NCBI GenBank assembly: GCA_927407015.1
Contig: CAKMJT010000028.1
Span: 1-59,864, forward strand
DNA length: 59,864 bases
From: an uncultured Proteiniphilum sp.
GTDB lineage: Bacteria; Bacteroidota; Bacteroidia; Bacteroidales; Dysgonomonadaceae
Direction of reading: 5' to 3'
Numbering within the stretch: position 1 is the first letter of the stretch; every line of letters starts with the position of its first letter. The notes below the pieces were generated by a model. It had not been told where the DNA came from and did no database searches. It worked only from the letters and a program-made list of their open reading frames with translations. The position numbers and the translations under genes are program-made. This document shows positions 1-9,287 of this stretch, in pieces.

Positions 1-2
1 TT

Positions 3-2957
3 CCGAAGAAACAAAACCTTTTGCCGGCCGGAGAGGAGCGGGTGGATGAAAGGGTCGATTTTTCCCGACTGCGCGATATTGCCTCTCCTTTGGTGCAGCT
101 ACTGCCCGCGATGCCGCCCTTCTATCCGGGAGGAGATTTCAGGGAGATCTATGCCGATCAGTTCATACGCCTGGGGAAAGAGGCTGGACGAATACTGAAA
201 AGGAAACTCGACCTGAACGCGATATTCCCTGCACCGGCGGAAGGAGAGGGTATCACCCACCATACCGACCTATACATCACGATCGATAAGGAGTACCGGG
301 TGACGGTTCACACCCCGGAGGCGCATATTGACAGCATTGAGACACTGATGCCGGCGTTGTTCAGACTGGATCCGGGTTACCTGACCGACTACCAGCCGTC
401 GGTGGAGGCGCTGTACAAGGTGCTCTATGCGGCCATCCACCTCACTGCCAACGGAAATATTGTTCCTCAAATCGTACAGCTGGGAAATAAAAAGTATATG
501 ATCCGCTGGGTACCTGCCATGATGGATGCACAGGTGCGAAAGCTGCTGGAGAAGCTATCTGCCACCTTGCCTGCCGACCTGTTACAGTTGGCAAGGAGTG
601 GTAAAAATGGAGTGAAATTATCCGCCCTTGAAAATCAGACCACAGAGCTGTTGTCGCTCTTCATCTCCTCCCTGGTGAAGGGGTTGTCCAGACCTTCGAA
701 AAACGATCTGTTTGAAGATCTCTTCTTTAATGGGAAGATGTATGCTTTCGCCGGGGTGGGAGAGAATGCCCTGAGCGGGGGCATCAAAGTATGGCTCGAC
801 AGGTATTCTCTTACCGCTGAGGTCTACAAGCCACTGATCACCGTTACGGCACACGAGGATGAGGATCTTTTTGATGTCTCGATCAGTATCGAAGAGAGTG
901 CAGCCCCCGAAATACTGCCCGTGCCGCTCACATCGTTGTTGAGAGAGGAGTCGTACGTGAATAAACGGTTCAGGATACTCCAGAGCCTCTCGTTGCTCTC
1001 TCCCTTCATCAAGGGACTTGACAGACATATTGATACGCTGGGTGAAGAGCCGATTCGCTTCGACAATGCATCGTTCGCTCCTTTCCTGATGGAGGTGCTG
1101 CCGGCCATCCAACTGCTCGATATCAAGATCCTTCTTCCCAAATCACTGCAGCATCTGCTACACCCTAAACCGTCGCTGATGGTGAAAAAGAAACCGGAAG
1201 AAAGTGGGTTCCTGCGACTGGACGACCTGCTGGCATTCGACTGGCAGGTAGCCCTGGGTGACACCCTGTTATCACCTGCCGAGTTCAGTAAGCTGATGAA
1301 GCATGCGTCGGGGCTCTTCCGCTTCAAGGAGAACTACATCTACGTGAGTGAGGCAGATATGATGAAGCTGCACAAGGTCTTCACGCAGGAGAAACCGATG
1401 AACGCCTATCAGTTGCTGCAGACGGCTCTCAGTGGGGAGTACGAGGGTGCGCCCGTGAGACTGACCGCTGAGGTGAAGGAGCTGATCAATGAGTTGACCT
1501 CGGACAAGAACATCCCACTTCCGGAAGGACTGAACGCTTCTTTACGCCCCTATCAGGAACGGGGCTACTCCTGGATGTACCGCAACAGTCGCATCGGTTT
1601 TGGAAGTATCATCGCCGACGATATGGGGCTGGGAAAAACATTGCAGGTGATCGCCATCCTCCTTAAATTGAAAGAGGAGAACATGATCACCCAAAAAAAG
1701 AAAGCATTGGTGGTGGTACCCACGGGGTTACTGACCAACTGGCAGGAGGAGATCACCCGCTTCGCCCCTTCCCTCACAACCCATATCCATCATGGTACGG
1801 CGCGCGACTTGAAGCTGTTCGACGCGGACGTGATGCTGACGACCTATGGTGTCTGTCGTGGCGACAGCGACCTGCTCAAAAAGCACAAATGGGCAGTGAT
1901 GGTGATCGATGAGGCACAGAACATCAAAAACCACGAAACGGCACAGACGAAGTCGGTGAAGAGCATCCCTGCGGAGATACGCATAGCGATGAGCGGGACG
2001 CCTGTGGAGAACCGGTTGAGTGAATTCTGGTCGATCATGGATTACACCAACAAAGGATACCTGGGAAGCATCAAGAATTTCAATAAAGATTATGCTGCTC
2101 CCATACAGGTGTTCAACGATGAGCAGGTGGTGCATAAATTCAGAAAAATCACCTCTCCTTTTATGATGCGGCGGATGAAGTCCGACAAGTCGATCATCTC
2201 GGATCTGCCCGACAAGGTGGAACAGAACCAGTATGCCCTGCTCACCAAACAACAGGCGGCTCTTTATGAAAAGACCATGCTGGCTGCAATGGAGGTGATT
2301 GAGGGCTTCGGCGAGGAGGGTGATCCCCAGAAACTGTTTCAACGACAGGGACTGATACTCCAGATGATCCTGGCTCTGAAACAGATATGTAACCATCCGG
2401 CCAACTTCCTGAAAAACGGGAACATTGACCCATTGCTCTCGGGCAAGGTGGCGCTGCTTTTCGAACTGCTGGATGCGATCATCGAAGCAGGTGAGAAGGT
2501 GCTTATATTTACACAGTTCAGAGAGATGGGAGCCTTGTTGGAACGGTTCATCGCCGACCGCTACGGGGATGCTCCGCTCTTCTATCATGGGGGATGTACG
2601 GTTGCACAACGCAAGGAAATGGTGACCCGCTTCCAGGAAAACCGTGCCGATAAAATATTTGTGCTCTCGCTGAAAGCAGCGGGAACAGGACTCAACCTGA
2701 CAGCGGCTTCGCACGTGATCCATTTCGACCTGTGGTGGAACCCGGCCGTGGAGAACCAGGCAACCGACCGCGCCTACCGTATCGGGCAGAAGAAAAACGT
2801 GATGGTGCACCGATTCATCACCAAAAACAGCTTCGAGGAGAAAATAGACGAGATGATCAGCAAGAAGAAAAAGTTGGCCGAGATGACGGTCTCCACCGGG
2901 GAGAACTGGATCGGTAAGTTGAATAATAGGGAGCTGAGGGAGATATTTGAAGTGTAA
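3..2957 (+). CDS. SNF2-family DEAD/DEAH-box helicase, 5' end cut by window
   Basis: ATP-dependent DNA translocase of the SNF2/RapA group. Residues are numbered from the TTG at 21, but the frame is open to the window edge (Pro-Lys-Lys-Gln-Asn precede it), so the true start lies upstream and position 21 is not a credible start. The N-terminal 480 residues show no recognised motif. The helicase core follows: Walker A MGLGKT at 535-540, Walker B VIDEAQ with D630, SGTPVENR at about 658, and the C-terminal helicase lobe with AGTGLNL and the arginine-finger motif ATDRAYRIGQ at 914-923. The box is DEAQ where DEAH is commoner. Bacterial family members often carry an N-terminal SWIM zinc domain, which would lie outside the window. 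It ends 140 bp before a degenerate region. Family certain; biological role unknown. Confidence 0.95.
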   Translation, partial: PKKQNLLPAGEERVDERVDFSRLRDIASPLVQLLPAMPPFYPGGDFREIYADQFIRLGKEAGRILKRKLDLNAIFPAPAEGEGITHHTDLYITIDKEYRVTVHTPEAHIDSIETLMPALFRLDPGYLTDYQPSVEALYKVLYAAIHLTANGNIVPQIVQLGNKKYMIRWVPAMMDAQVRKLLEKLSATLPADLLQLARSGKNGVKLSALENQTTELLSLFISSLVKGLSRPSKNDLFEDLFFNGKMYAFAGVGENALSGGIKVWLDRYSLTAEVYKPLITVTAHEDEDLFDVSISIEESAAPEILPVPLTSLLREESYVNKRFRILQSLSLLSPFIKGLDRHIDTLGEEPIRFDNASFAPFLMEVLPAIQLLDIKILLPKSLQHLLHPKPSLMVKKKPEESGFLRLDDLLAFDWQVALGDTLLSPAEFSKLMKHASGLFRFKENYIYVSEADMMKLHKVFTQEKPMNAYQLLQTALSGEYEGAPVRLTAEVKELINELTSDKNIPLPEGLNASLRPYQERGYSWMYRNSRIGFGSIIADDMGLGKTLQVIAILLKLKEENMITQKKKALVVVPTGLLTNWQEEITRFAPSLTTHIHHGTARDLKLFDADVMLTTYGVCRGDSDLLKKHKWAVMVIDEAQNIKNHETAQTKSVKSIPAEIRIAMSGTPVENRLSEFWSIMDYTNKGYLGSIKNFNKDYAAPIQVFNDEQVVHKFRKITSPFMMRRMKSDKSIISDLPDKVEQNQYALLTKQQAALYEKTMLAAMEVIEGFGEEGDPQKLFQRQGLILQMILALKQICNHPANFLKNGNIDPLLSGKVALLFELLDAIIEAGEKVLIFTQFREMGALLERFIADRYGDAPLFYHGGCTVAQRKEMVTRFQENRADKIFVLSLKAAGTGLNLTAASHVIHFDLWWNPAVENQATDRAYRIGQKKNVMVHRFITKNSFEEKIDEMISKKKKLAEMTVSTGENWIGKLNNRELREIFEV

Positions 2958-2965
2958 GCTTTTAA

Positions 2966-2998
2966 TAGTCAGCAGTCGGCAGTCAGCGGTATGAGTGA
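2966..2998. repeat. Period-7 repeat after the helicase stop
   Basis: Imperfect heptamers (GTCAGCA, GTCGGCA, GTCAGCG) begin about 10 bp after the helicase stop codon. This is one member of the dispersed period-7 family seen across the window. Confidence 0.6.
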
Positions 2999-3098
2999 AG
3001 ATTAAAAAATGCCAAACGACTGAATTGTACCATCGACGATATGAATATCATGGATGATCATGTGAATTATAAAATGCCATGGTGATGAATAGTTGTAA

Positions 3099-3386
3099 GT
3101 AATCCGACGCAACGGTCGGATATGGCTGTCGCATTACCGCGACTCCACCGGATTGGAGATCGATGCGATGGTTCAACAGTCCGGAGGCAATTGGGCCGCA
3201 TTCGAGGTGAAACTGGGTGTCGGGATGCTGGATGAGGCTGCAGACAACCTGTTGAAATTGAAGGCTGTGATTGACACGACAAAAATAATACCTCCTGCCT
3301 GCCTGAACATCATCACTGGTAGCGGGATGAGTTACACCCGGCCGGACGGTGTGAACGTGGTATCGATTGCATCACCGGGGATATAA
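3099..3386 (+). pseudogene. C-terminal remnant of a DUF4143 AAA-type ATPase
   Basis: The reading frame opens after a TAA at 3096 and runs to 3386 with no credible start. The readable part contains HYRDSTGLEID, WAAFEVKLG, LLKLKAVID and a final YTRPDGVNVV, matching the end of the DUF4143 domain of bacterial AAA-type ATPases (usually about 400 residues). The Walker A/B ATPase half and most of DUF4143 are missing, so this is a dead tail of roughly 85-95 residues. A second, differently damaged DUF4143 fragment lies at 12648-13286. Neither the function nor the partner of the parent gene can be read here. Confidence 0.75.
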
Positions 3387-3387
3387 G

Positions 3388-3448
3388 CTATCAGCGGTCA
3401 GCAATCAGCTTTGGAGGTGGGATGTTGTTTATATCTTACCGCTTACAA
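3388..3448. repeat. Period-7 repeats between DUF4143 remnant and lipoprotein
   Basis: Heptamers of the TCAGCNN type (GCTATCA, GCGGTCA, GCAATCA) start right after the stop at 3386. After a short break come TTATATC, TTACCGC and TTACAAT, the same period in another sequence, running into the 3' end of the lipoprotein gene. The second part is shared with 12500-12540. Confidence 0.6.
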
Positions 3449-3868
3449 TTACGGATACTTTATCTCCCAATCCATCTTGTTGAGCTGATCGACGGTGAGG
3501 GAGTACTTCTTCAGATAACTGTTCTTTGCGTCGTTCCAGTCGTGCGAATCGAGATAGGCTGCATCATAGACATAGATATACAGATTGCCGCCGGCATTCT
3601 CCAGCACCTGCTCCCAGCAAGAGAGGGTGATGCCGATTTTGACCTTCCGGCTCTCACCCGCTGCAATCCGGTACTCCGCGGCATGCACCTCGCTGGTGGG
3701 GTCGAAGTTAAAAAAACCATCCTTCAGTGTACTGACATAGTAAACGGTCACGTCGGAATTGTTCTTCAGCATGACTGTGTTGTGGCAATCCTCATAGCCA
3801 TTATTGCACGAACTGATCAGCAACGGAAGCAGCAGGATGAGGGTGGCGAATAAAATTTTCTGTTTCAT
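3449..3868 (-). CDS. Small lipoprotein of unknown function
   Basis: 139 residues. A lipoprotein signal peptide is clear: Lys at 2 and 4, a hydrophobic stretch and the lipobox LLISSC with Cys at about 21, so the mature protein should be membrane-anchored. The rest has a beta-rich look (NNSDVTVYYVSTL, AAGESRKVKIGI, GGNLYIYVYDAAYLD) and a conserved-looking C-terminus with SYLKKYSLTVDQLNKMDW. I do not recognise a named family. The last 24 codons are duplicated at 12534-12606, and the three differences are all synonymous. It faces away from the SusC gene and has no obvious operon partner. Confidence 0.75.
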   Translation of the reverse strand: MKQKILFATLILLLPLLISSCNNGYEDCHNTVMLKNNSDVTVYYVSTLKDGFFNFDPTSEVHAAEYRIAAGESRKVKIGITLSCWEQVLENAGGNLYIYVYDAAYLDSHDWNDAKNSYLKKYSLTVDQLNKMDWEIKYP

Positions 3869-4006
3869 GATTCATCGAATAATTTAGATTGTTTAGGAAA
3901 TACGCCACGAAGTTACACATTTGCCATTGAATTTTCCAAGCCGTTATACAATTTATAAAGTTTGTAATTTTATTTTAACTTATATGGTAAATGTATTTTT
4001 TTATAT

Positions 4007-4014
4007 TATATTTG
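4007..4014 (+). promoter_or_regulatory. Bacteroidetes -7 promoter box for the susC-like operon
   Basis: TATATTTG matches the Bacteroidetes sigma-ABfr -7 consensus TAnnTTTG, 68 bp before the SusC start. A good -33 TTTG at the normal spacing is not visible. The surrounding 3900-4080 is very AT-rich and holds no other gene. Confidence 0.55.
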
Positions 4015-4082
4015 CACCGTTTTAGAGTTGGGGCGTTTTTACAATCGAATTATTTTATTCCGTAACAATTAAATTAATTTTT

Positions 4083-7000
4083 ATGAATTACATGAAAATG
4101 AGAATGAAGGGATTATTTAGTCAATCCTTTAACTTAACAAAATCAATGCCAGCGGCGCTTTTGATTTTCTGCATGGCCCTCGCATTCCCAGCAGGGGTCT
4201 TTGCTGAGGTCACAGAAGCACAACAATCGCGGAGAGAAATCACCGGGACTGTGACCGACACCCAGGGTGAACCGTTGCCCGGTGTGACCGTGCAGGTGGT
4301 AGGACGCCAGGGCGGTGTGATCACCGACGTTGATGGTAACTACGCCATTCAGGCAGCTACGGGTGAAGAGATCCGTTTCCAATATGTAGGAATGAGGTCG
4401 GAAACCGCTAAGGTGGGTACCGGTTCCATCCTGAACATCACCATGCACGAGGATGTGGAATTGCTCGACGAGGTGACCATCACCGCTTTTGCCACGCAGA
4501 AGAAAGAGAGTGTGGTATCATCGATCGAAACCATCAATCCGAAAGAGTTGAGGGTGCCCTCCAGCAACCTCACCACCGCCCTCGCCGGTCGTCTGGCCGG
4601 GGTGATCTCCTATCAGCGGAGCGGTGAGCCGGGTAACGACAATGCGCAGTTCTTCGTGCGTGGGGTAACCACCTTCGGTTATGCCAGCAGCCCGCTGATC
4701 CTGCTCGACGGCTTCGAGGTGAGCTCTACCGACCTCGCCCGCGTGGATCCTGACAACATTGAACAGTTCGCCGTACTGAAGGATGCTACTGCAGCTGCTC
4801 TCTACGGATCGAAGGGTGCCAACGGTGTGATCATGGTCACGACCAAGAAAGGGGTGGCCGGTAAGCCGAAGATCTCGGTCCGTGCCGACGGTCGTCTGTC
4901 TTCACCCACCAGGGTGCTGGAAACCGTGGACGGTGTGGAATATATGAAACTGTATAACGAGGCACAGTTCAACGACAACCCACTGCTGTCTCCCTACTAC
5001 AGTGCACAAAAGATTCAGAACACCGCGGACGGTCTCAACGAGTATGCCTATCCCAACCTGGACTGGTATGACATCATGTTCAAGCCGAACACTTTCAACC
5101 AGCACTACAACATGAACATCTCCGGCGGGGGAACGGTGGTGAAGTACTACCTCTCGGTATCGTACGACAAGGATACCGGTATCCTGAAGGACAACAAGCT
5201 GAACAACTTCAAGAACAACATCGATATCGACCGCTTCAACATCCTGGCCAACATCACCATGGACCTGACGGAGACTACCAAGATGGACATCAACATGAAC
5301 TCCATCTTCGAGAACTTCACCGGACCCCTGGACAACACCAACGAAATCTTCGCCAGTGTGGTAGCTACCAATCCGGTTGAATTTCCCAAGTTCTATCTGC
5401 CGGATGAGAAGACGGCCTATGTGAAGCACACCCTCTTCGGTTCGGATGCCACCGGCACCATGGTCAACCCTTTCGCACGCATGGTGCGCGGATACAAGGA
5501 TGGATCGATGGGACGCATCACCTCGCAGTTTTCACTCGACCAGGACATGGGTTCGTTGCTCGAGGGACTGATGGCACGTGCCAAGGTATCCATTAAGAAC
5601 GACAACCGATATGAAAATTTCCGCAGCTATGATCCCTACCTCTACAACATCAAGAGCTACGACGAGTTTACCGATACGTATGAACTGCAACAGGTACACA
5701 AGGGTACCGACGCACTGGGCAACCCCTCCATCGAGCGCAGCGGTGAGTTCCGCCTTTACATGGAAGGAGGTCTCACCTATGCCAACACGCTGAACGACAT
5801 CCACGACCTGAGCGGTCTGTTGATCTACACCCAGGAGGAGATGAAGAACACCGGTATCTGGAGGGCGAATGAGATGACCATCCAGCGTACTTTGCCGCAG
5901 CGCAACCAGGGTATCCGTGCCAGGGTGAACTACGGATTGATGGAGAAGTACCTGGCTGAAGCCAGTTTGACCTACACCGGCTCTGAAAAGTTCGACAAGT
6001 CGAACCGCTGGGGTGTGTTCCCCGCCTTCGGTCTCGGATACCTCGTATCGAACGAGCCTTTCTGGGAGCCGATGGAGAACATCGCCCCCAGCTTCAAGCT
6101 GAAGTACTCATGGGGTAAGGTGGGAAACGACCAGATCGCCGGCGCTGCCGACCGTTTCTTCTTCCTCTCTGACATCGGTAGTGGCGGAGGCTACCGTTGG
6201 GGTAAGGATTTCAACTCCAACTACGAAGGTTTCAATATCAACCGCTACGCCAACCCGATGATCACATGGGAGATCGCCGTGAAGCGGAACTTCGGCTTCG
6301 AGATGGATTTCTTCAAGAACAGGGCATTGAAGCTGATCGTGGAGTATTTCAGTGAGAACCGCCGTCAGATCTACCAGGCACGTGCCAACCTGCCTGCTAC
6401 CATGGGTCTCACCAGCAACGTATATGGCAACGTGGGTGAGGTGAAGAGTGGTGGTTTCGACGGATCGATTGACCTGAATCACTCCTTCAACAAGGACACC
6501 TGGCTCACCGGCCGGTTCAACTTTACCTTCGCTCAGAATGAGTACGTGGAGAATGAGGAACCGGAATACCGCTGGAAATACCTCAGCGATATCGGATGGC
6601 CCATCAATACCTGGAAGGGGTTCATCGCCGAACGCCTCTTCATCGACGAGGCCGACGTGCACAACTCACCAGCGCAGGAGCTGGGCAGCGTGCCACAGGC
6701 CGGTGACATCAAGTACAAGGATATCAACAACGATGGACGTGTGAACGACGACGACCAGGTGCACATCGGTTATCCCACCGTGCCCGAAATCAACTACGGA
6801 TTCGGTTTATCGGCCGGACACAAGAATTTCGATATCTCGACCTTTTTCCAGGGACAGGACAGGGTCTCCTTCTTCATCGACCCGAACGCAAGACGTGGCG
6901 ACAACTTCGGTATCGCACCCTTCGTGGGACACCGTGGTGCGCTCAAAATCATCGCCGACGACCACTGGAATCCCAACAACCCGGTATCGCACGCATTCTG

Positions 7001-7277
7001 GCCACGCCTCTCTGCTACGCTGAACCAGAACAACAGCCGGCAGAACTCTACCTGGTGGCTGCGCAATGGCCGCTTCCTGAGGATGAAGACGCTGGAGGTG
7101 GGTTACACCTTCCCCAGCAAATGGTTCCAGCCGGCAAGCATGGTACGTGTCTACTTCACCGGTCAGAACCTCTTCTCTCTCTCCGATTTCAAGCTCTGGG
7201 ATCCGGAAATGGGTGGAAACGGTCTTGCTTACCCGCTGCAGCGCGTATATAACGTAGGACTCAATGTCACATTCTAG
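4083..7277 (+). CDS. SusC/RagA-family TonB-linked outer membrane protein
   Basis: TonB-dependent outer-membrane transporter of 1064 residues, a normal SusC length. A signal peptide (about 1-41, ending near GVFAEV) is followed by a CarboxypepD_reg-like domain (about 52-125: REITGTVTDTQGEPLPGVTVQV, DGNYAI), the plug (about 140-260: LAGRLAGVISYQ, FFVRGVTTFG, LKDATAAALYGSKGANGVI) and a 22-strand barrel ending in the typical terminal Phe (NVGLNVTF). There is no extra N-terminal STN domain, so it is not expected to signal directly to a FecR anti-sigma factor. First gene of a four-gene unit with SusD and two lipoproteins; its stop lies just before the SusD start. The substrate cannot be read from sequence: no CAZyme or protease is encoded beside it. 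Confidence 0.97.
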   Translation: MNYMKMRMKGLFSQSFNLTKSMPAALLIFCMALAFPAGVFAEVTEAQQSRREITGTVTDTQGEPLPGVTVQVVGRQGGVITDVDGNYAIQAATGEEIRFQYVGMRSETAKVGTGSILNITMHEDVELLDEVTITAFATQKKESVVSSIETINPKELRVPSSNLTTALAGRLAGVISYQRSGEPGNDNAQFFVRGVTTFGYASSPLILLDGFEVSSTDLARVDPDNIEQFAVLKDATAAALYGSKGANGVIMVTTKKGVAGKPKISVRADGRLSSPTRVLETVDGVEYMKLYNEAQFNDNPLLSPYYSAQKIQNTADGLNEYAYPNLDWYDIMFKPNTFNQHYNMNISGGGTVVKYYLSVSYDKDTGILKDNKLNNFKNNIDIDRFNILANITMDLTETTKMDINMNSIFENFTGPLDNTNEIFASVVATNPVEFPKFYLPDEKTAYVKHTLFGSDATGTMVNPFARMVRGYKDGSMGRITSQFSLDQDMGSLLEGLMARAKVSIKNDNRYENFRSYDPYLYNIKSYDEFTDTYELQQVHKGTDALGNPSIERSGEFRLYMEGGLTYANTLNDIHDLSGLLIYTQEEMKNTGIWRANEMTIQRTLPQRNQGIRARVNYGLMEKYLAEASLTYTGSEKFDKSNRWGVFPAFGLGYLVSNEPFWEPMENIAPSFKLKYSWGKVGNDQIAGAADRFFFLSDIGSGGGYRWGKDFNSNYEGFNINRYANPMITWEIAVKRNFGFEMDFFKNRALKLIVEYFSENRRQIYQARANLPATMGLTSNVYGNVGEVKSGGFDGSIDLNHSFNKDTWLTGRFNFTFAQNEYVENEEPEYRWKYLSDIGWPINTWKGFIAERLFIDEADVHNSPAQELGSVPQAGDIKYKDINNDGRVNDDDQVHIGYPTVPEINYGFGLSAGHKNFDISTFFQGQDRVSFFIDPNARRGDNFGIAPFVGHRGALKIIADDHWNPNNPVSHAFWPRLSATLNQNNSRQNSTWWLRNGRFLRMKTLEVGYTFPSKWFQPASMVRVYFTGQNLFSLSDFKLWDPEMGGNGLAYPLQRVYNVGLNVTF

Positions 7278-7302
7278 TAGTAATATCAAAAAAAGCGAAC
7301 CT

Positions 7303-9264
7303 ATGAAGTCAAAAATATTCATCTTAAGTTGTATCATTGCACTTTCCACACTGCTGCCCGGATGCGATTATCTCGATATCGTGCCGGACAACACCGTGCA
7401 GGTGGGAAGTCTGTTTGAAAACAGGGACAAAGCACTCGGTGCCCTGTCTACCTGTTACCGCTACATGCCCAACTACGAGAAGCTGCACGAGTCGATGAGC
7501 CTCGCCGGTGATGAGTGGCTGGGACGTCTCGATGCCGATCACGGCGAAAACAGGGGGTTACAGCGTGGCATGCAGCTCATGCGCGGCTGGAACAACTCCA
7601 ACGACCCCATCCTCAACTACTGGGCCGGCGGCGGCGGTGCCACCTCCCTCTACCAGGGTATCCGCGTCTGCAACATCTTCTTCGAGAACATCGAAAATGT
7701 GCCCGACCTGACACCGGCTGAGAAAGCGGACTGGATCGCGCAGGTGAAGATCCTGAAAGCGTACTATCACTTCTACCTGATCCGTCTCTACGGCCCTATC
7801 GTGATCGCCGACAAGAACCTGGAGCCGTTCTCACCCGTGGAGGAGGTACGCCAGGAACGCCAGAGCGTTGACTCCTGCTTCAACTATGTACTAAAATCCA
7901 TCGACGAGGTACTCTATGATGCCAACGGGAACCCCCGCACAGAGCTATCCGTGGAAAGAGAGAGTGCTTATCTGGGACAGGTGGACCAGATCAATGCCCG
8001 CGCCATCAAGGCACAGGTGCTGATCACGCGCGCCAGTCCCCTCTTCAACGGTAACACCGAGTACTTCAGCAACTTCAAGAACAAGGCGGGTCAGACTTAC
8101 TTCCCGATGACCTACGACCCGGAGAAGTGGAAGGATGCCCTCGACGGCATCAAGGATGCCATTGATTATGCGGAAGCCCGCGGCAAGAAACTCTACACCT
8201 TCCAGGGACAACCCAAGTTCTGGGATGTGGAGAACTTCGAGGAGTCGGAAATCATTCAGTATGCCTATAACAAGCGTTTCTCCATCGTGGATGGCTGGAA
8301 CGATGAACTGCTCTGGGGTTATTCAGGCCTCGACTACGAAGGACAGGGTGGCTTTGCCCACGCTACCAATATGCGTTCAGTGGCCGACCCCACACAGGCA
8401 GGCTATGCATGGCAGTGGCTCGGTGCCGACTACCGCATGGATGAACTCTTCTACTCCAGAAATGGGGTGCCCATCGAGGAGGATAAAACGTACACCTATG
8501 ACAACAGGCTTCAGATCACCGAGATACCTGATGACAACTACCACAAGGGTTACATGCAGGTGGGCGAGAAGAGTATCCGCCTTCACCTGAACCGTGAACC
8601 CCGCTTTTATGCCTGGATGGTGGTAGACAGGAGCATCTGGCGTACCCATGACCTGGCCAACGACGTGAAGATGCGCTACAACGAGTTCCCGGGCGGTCGT
8701 GGTGCACAGCATACCACCGACTTCTACTGGACCGGTATCGGCGTGAAGAAGATGGTACATCCCGAATCGGGTACCGGACACTGGGCCCGCGTGGTGAAGT
8801 TTCCCTATCCGATACTCCGCCTGTCGGATCTCTATCTGATGTATGCCGAGGCGTACAACGAGTACAACGGACCGGGACAACCTGCCTACGAGTACCTTAA
8901 CAGGGTGCGTGCCGTGGGTGGTCTCCCTGCGATCGAAGACGTGTGGAGCGATGGCGACATCGTGAAGACCGTTGGCAAGCATACCACCAAAGAGGGTCTG
9001 CGTGACATCATCCAGCGTGAACGCCAGATTGAACTCTCCTTCGAAGGTCACCGTTACTATGACATCCTCCGCTGGAAACAGGCAGACAGATACTTCCTCT
9101 CTCCGGTGAAGGGATTCAACACTACGGGTGTGGACCCCGAACAGTTTTATGTGTTGATGACACTGCAGCCCCGCAGGTGGCAGACACCGCGTGACTACCT
9201 GATGCCCCTGCCGCTCAGCGACATCAACAGAAATCCGAACTTAGTACAAAACCCGGGATGGTAA
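7303..9264 (+). CDS. SusD/RagB-family nutrient-binding lipoprotein
   Basis: Surface lipoprotein that caps the SusC barrel and binds ligand. I prefer the ATG at 7303, giving 653 residues that start with MKSKIFILS and the lipobox LLPGC. The upstream ATG at 7264 overlaps the SusC end and would add 13 polar residues before the signal peptide. SusD signatures: early CDYLD and PDN, TPR-like helices with NYWAGGGGATSLYQGIRVCN, YHFYLIRLYGPIVI, and the C-terminal SusD domain with LRDIIQRERQIELSFEGHRY, YDILRWK and a final LPLSDINRNPNLVQNPGW. Co-transcribed with SusC before it (25 bp) and with the DUF4959 protein after it. Confidence 0.96.
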   Translation: MKSKIFILSCIIALSTLLPGCDYLDIVPDNTVQVGSLFENRDKALGALSTCYRYMPNYEKLHESMSLAGDEWLGRLDADHGENRGLQRGMQLMRGWNNSNDPILNYWAGGGGATSLYQGIRVCNIFFENIENVPDLTPAEKADWIAQVKILKAYYHFYLIRLYGPIVIADKNLEPFSPVEEVRQERQSVDSCFNYVLKSIDEVLYDANGNPRTELSVERESAYLGQVDQINARAIKAQVLITRASPLFNGNTEYFSNFKNKAGQTYFPMTYDPEKWKDALDGIKDAIDYAEARGKKLYTFQGQPKFWDVENFEESEIIQYAYNKRFSIVDGWNDELLWGYSGLDYEGQGGFAHATNMRSVADPTQAGYAWQWLGADYRMDELFYSRNGVPIEEDKTYTYDNRLQITEIPDDNYHKGYMQVGEKSIRLHLNREPRFYAWMVVDRSIWRTHDLANDVKMRYNEFPGGRGAQHTTDFYWTGIGVKKMVHPESGTGHWARVVKFPYPILRLSDLYLMYAEAYNEYNGPGQPAYEYLNRVRAVGGLPAIEDVWSDGDIVKTVGKHTTKEGLRDIIQRERQIELSFEGHRYYDILRWKQADRYFLSPVKGFNTTGVDPEQFYVLMTLQPRRWQTPRDYLMPLPLSDINRNPNLVQNPGW

Positions 9265-9287
9265 TCCTTTATAATCATCAAACAAGT

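Noticed and set aside
1728..2810. Minus-strand ORF opposite the SNF2 helicase
   Set aside because: Overlaps the conserved helicase motifs and shows no family features.
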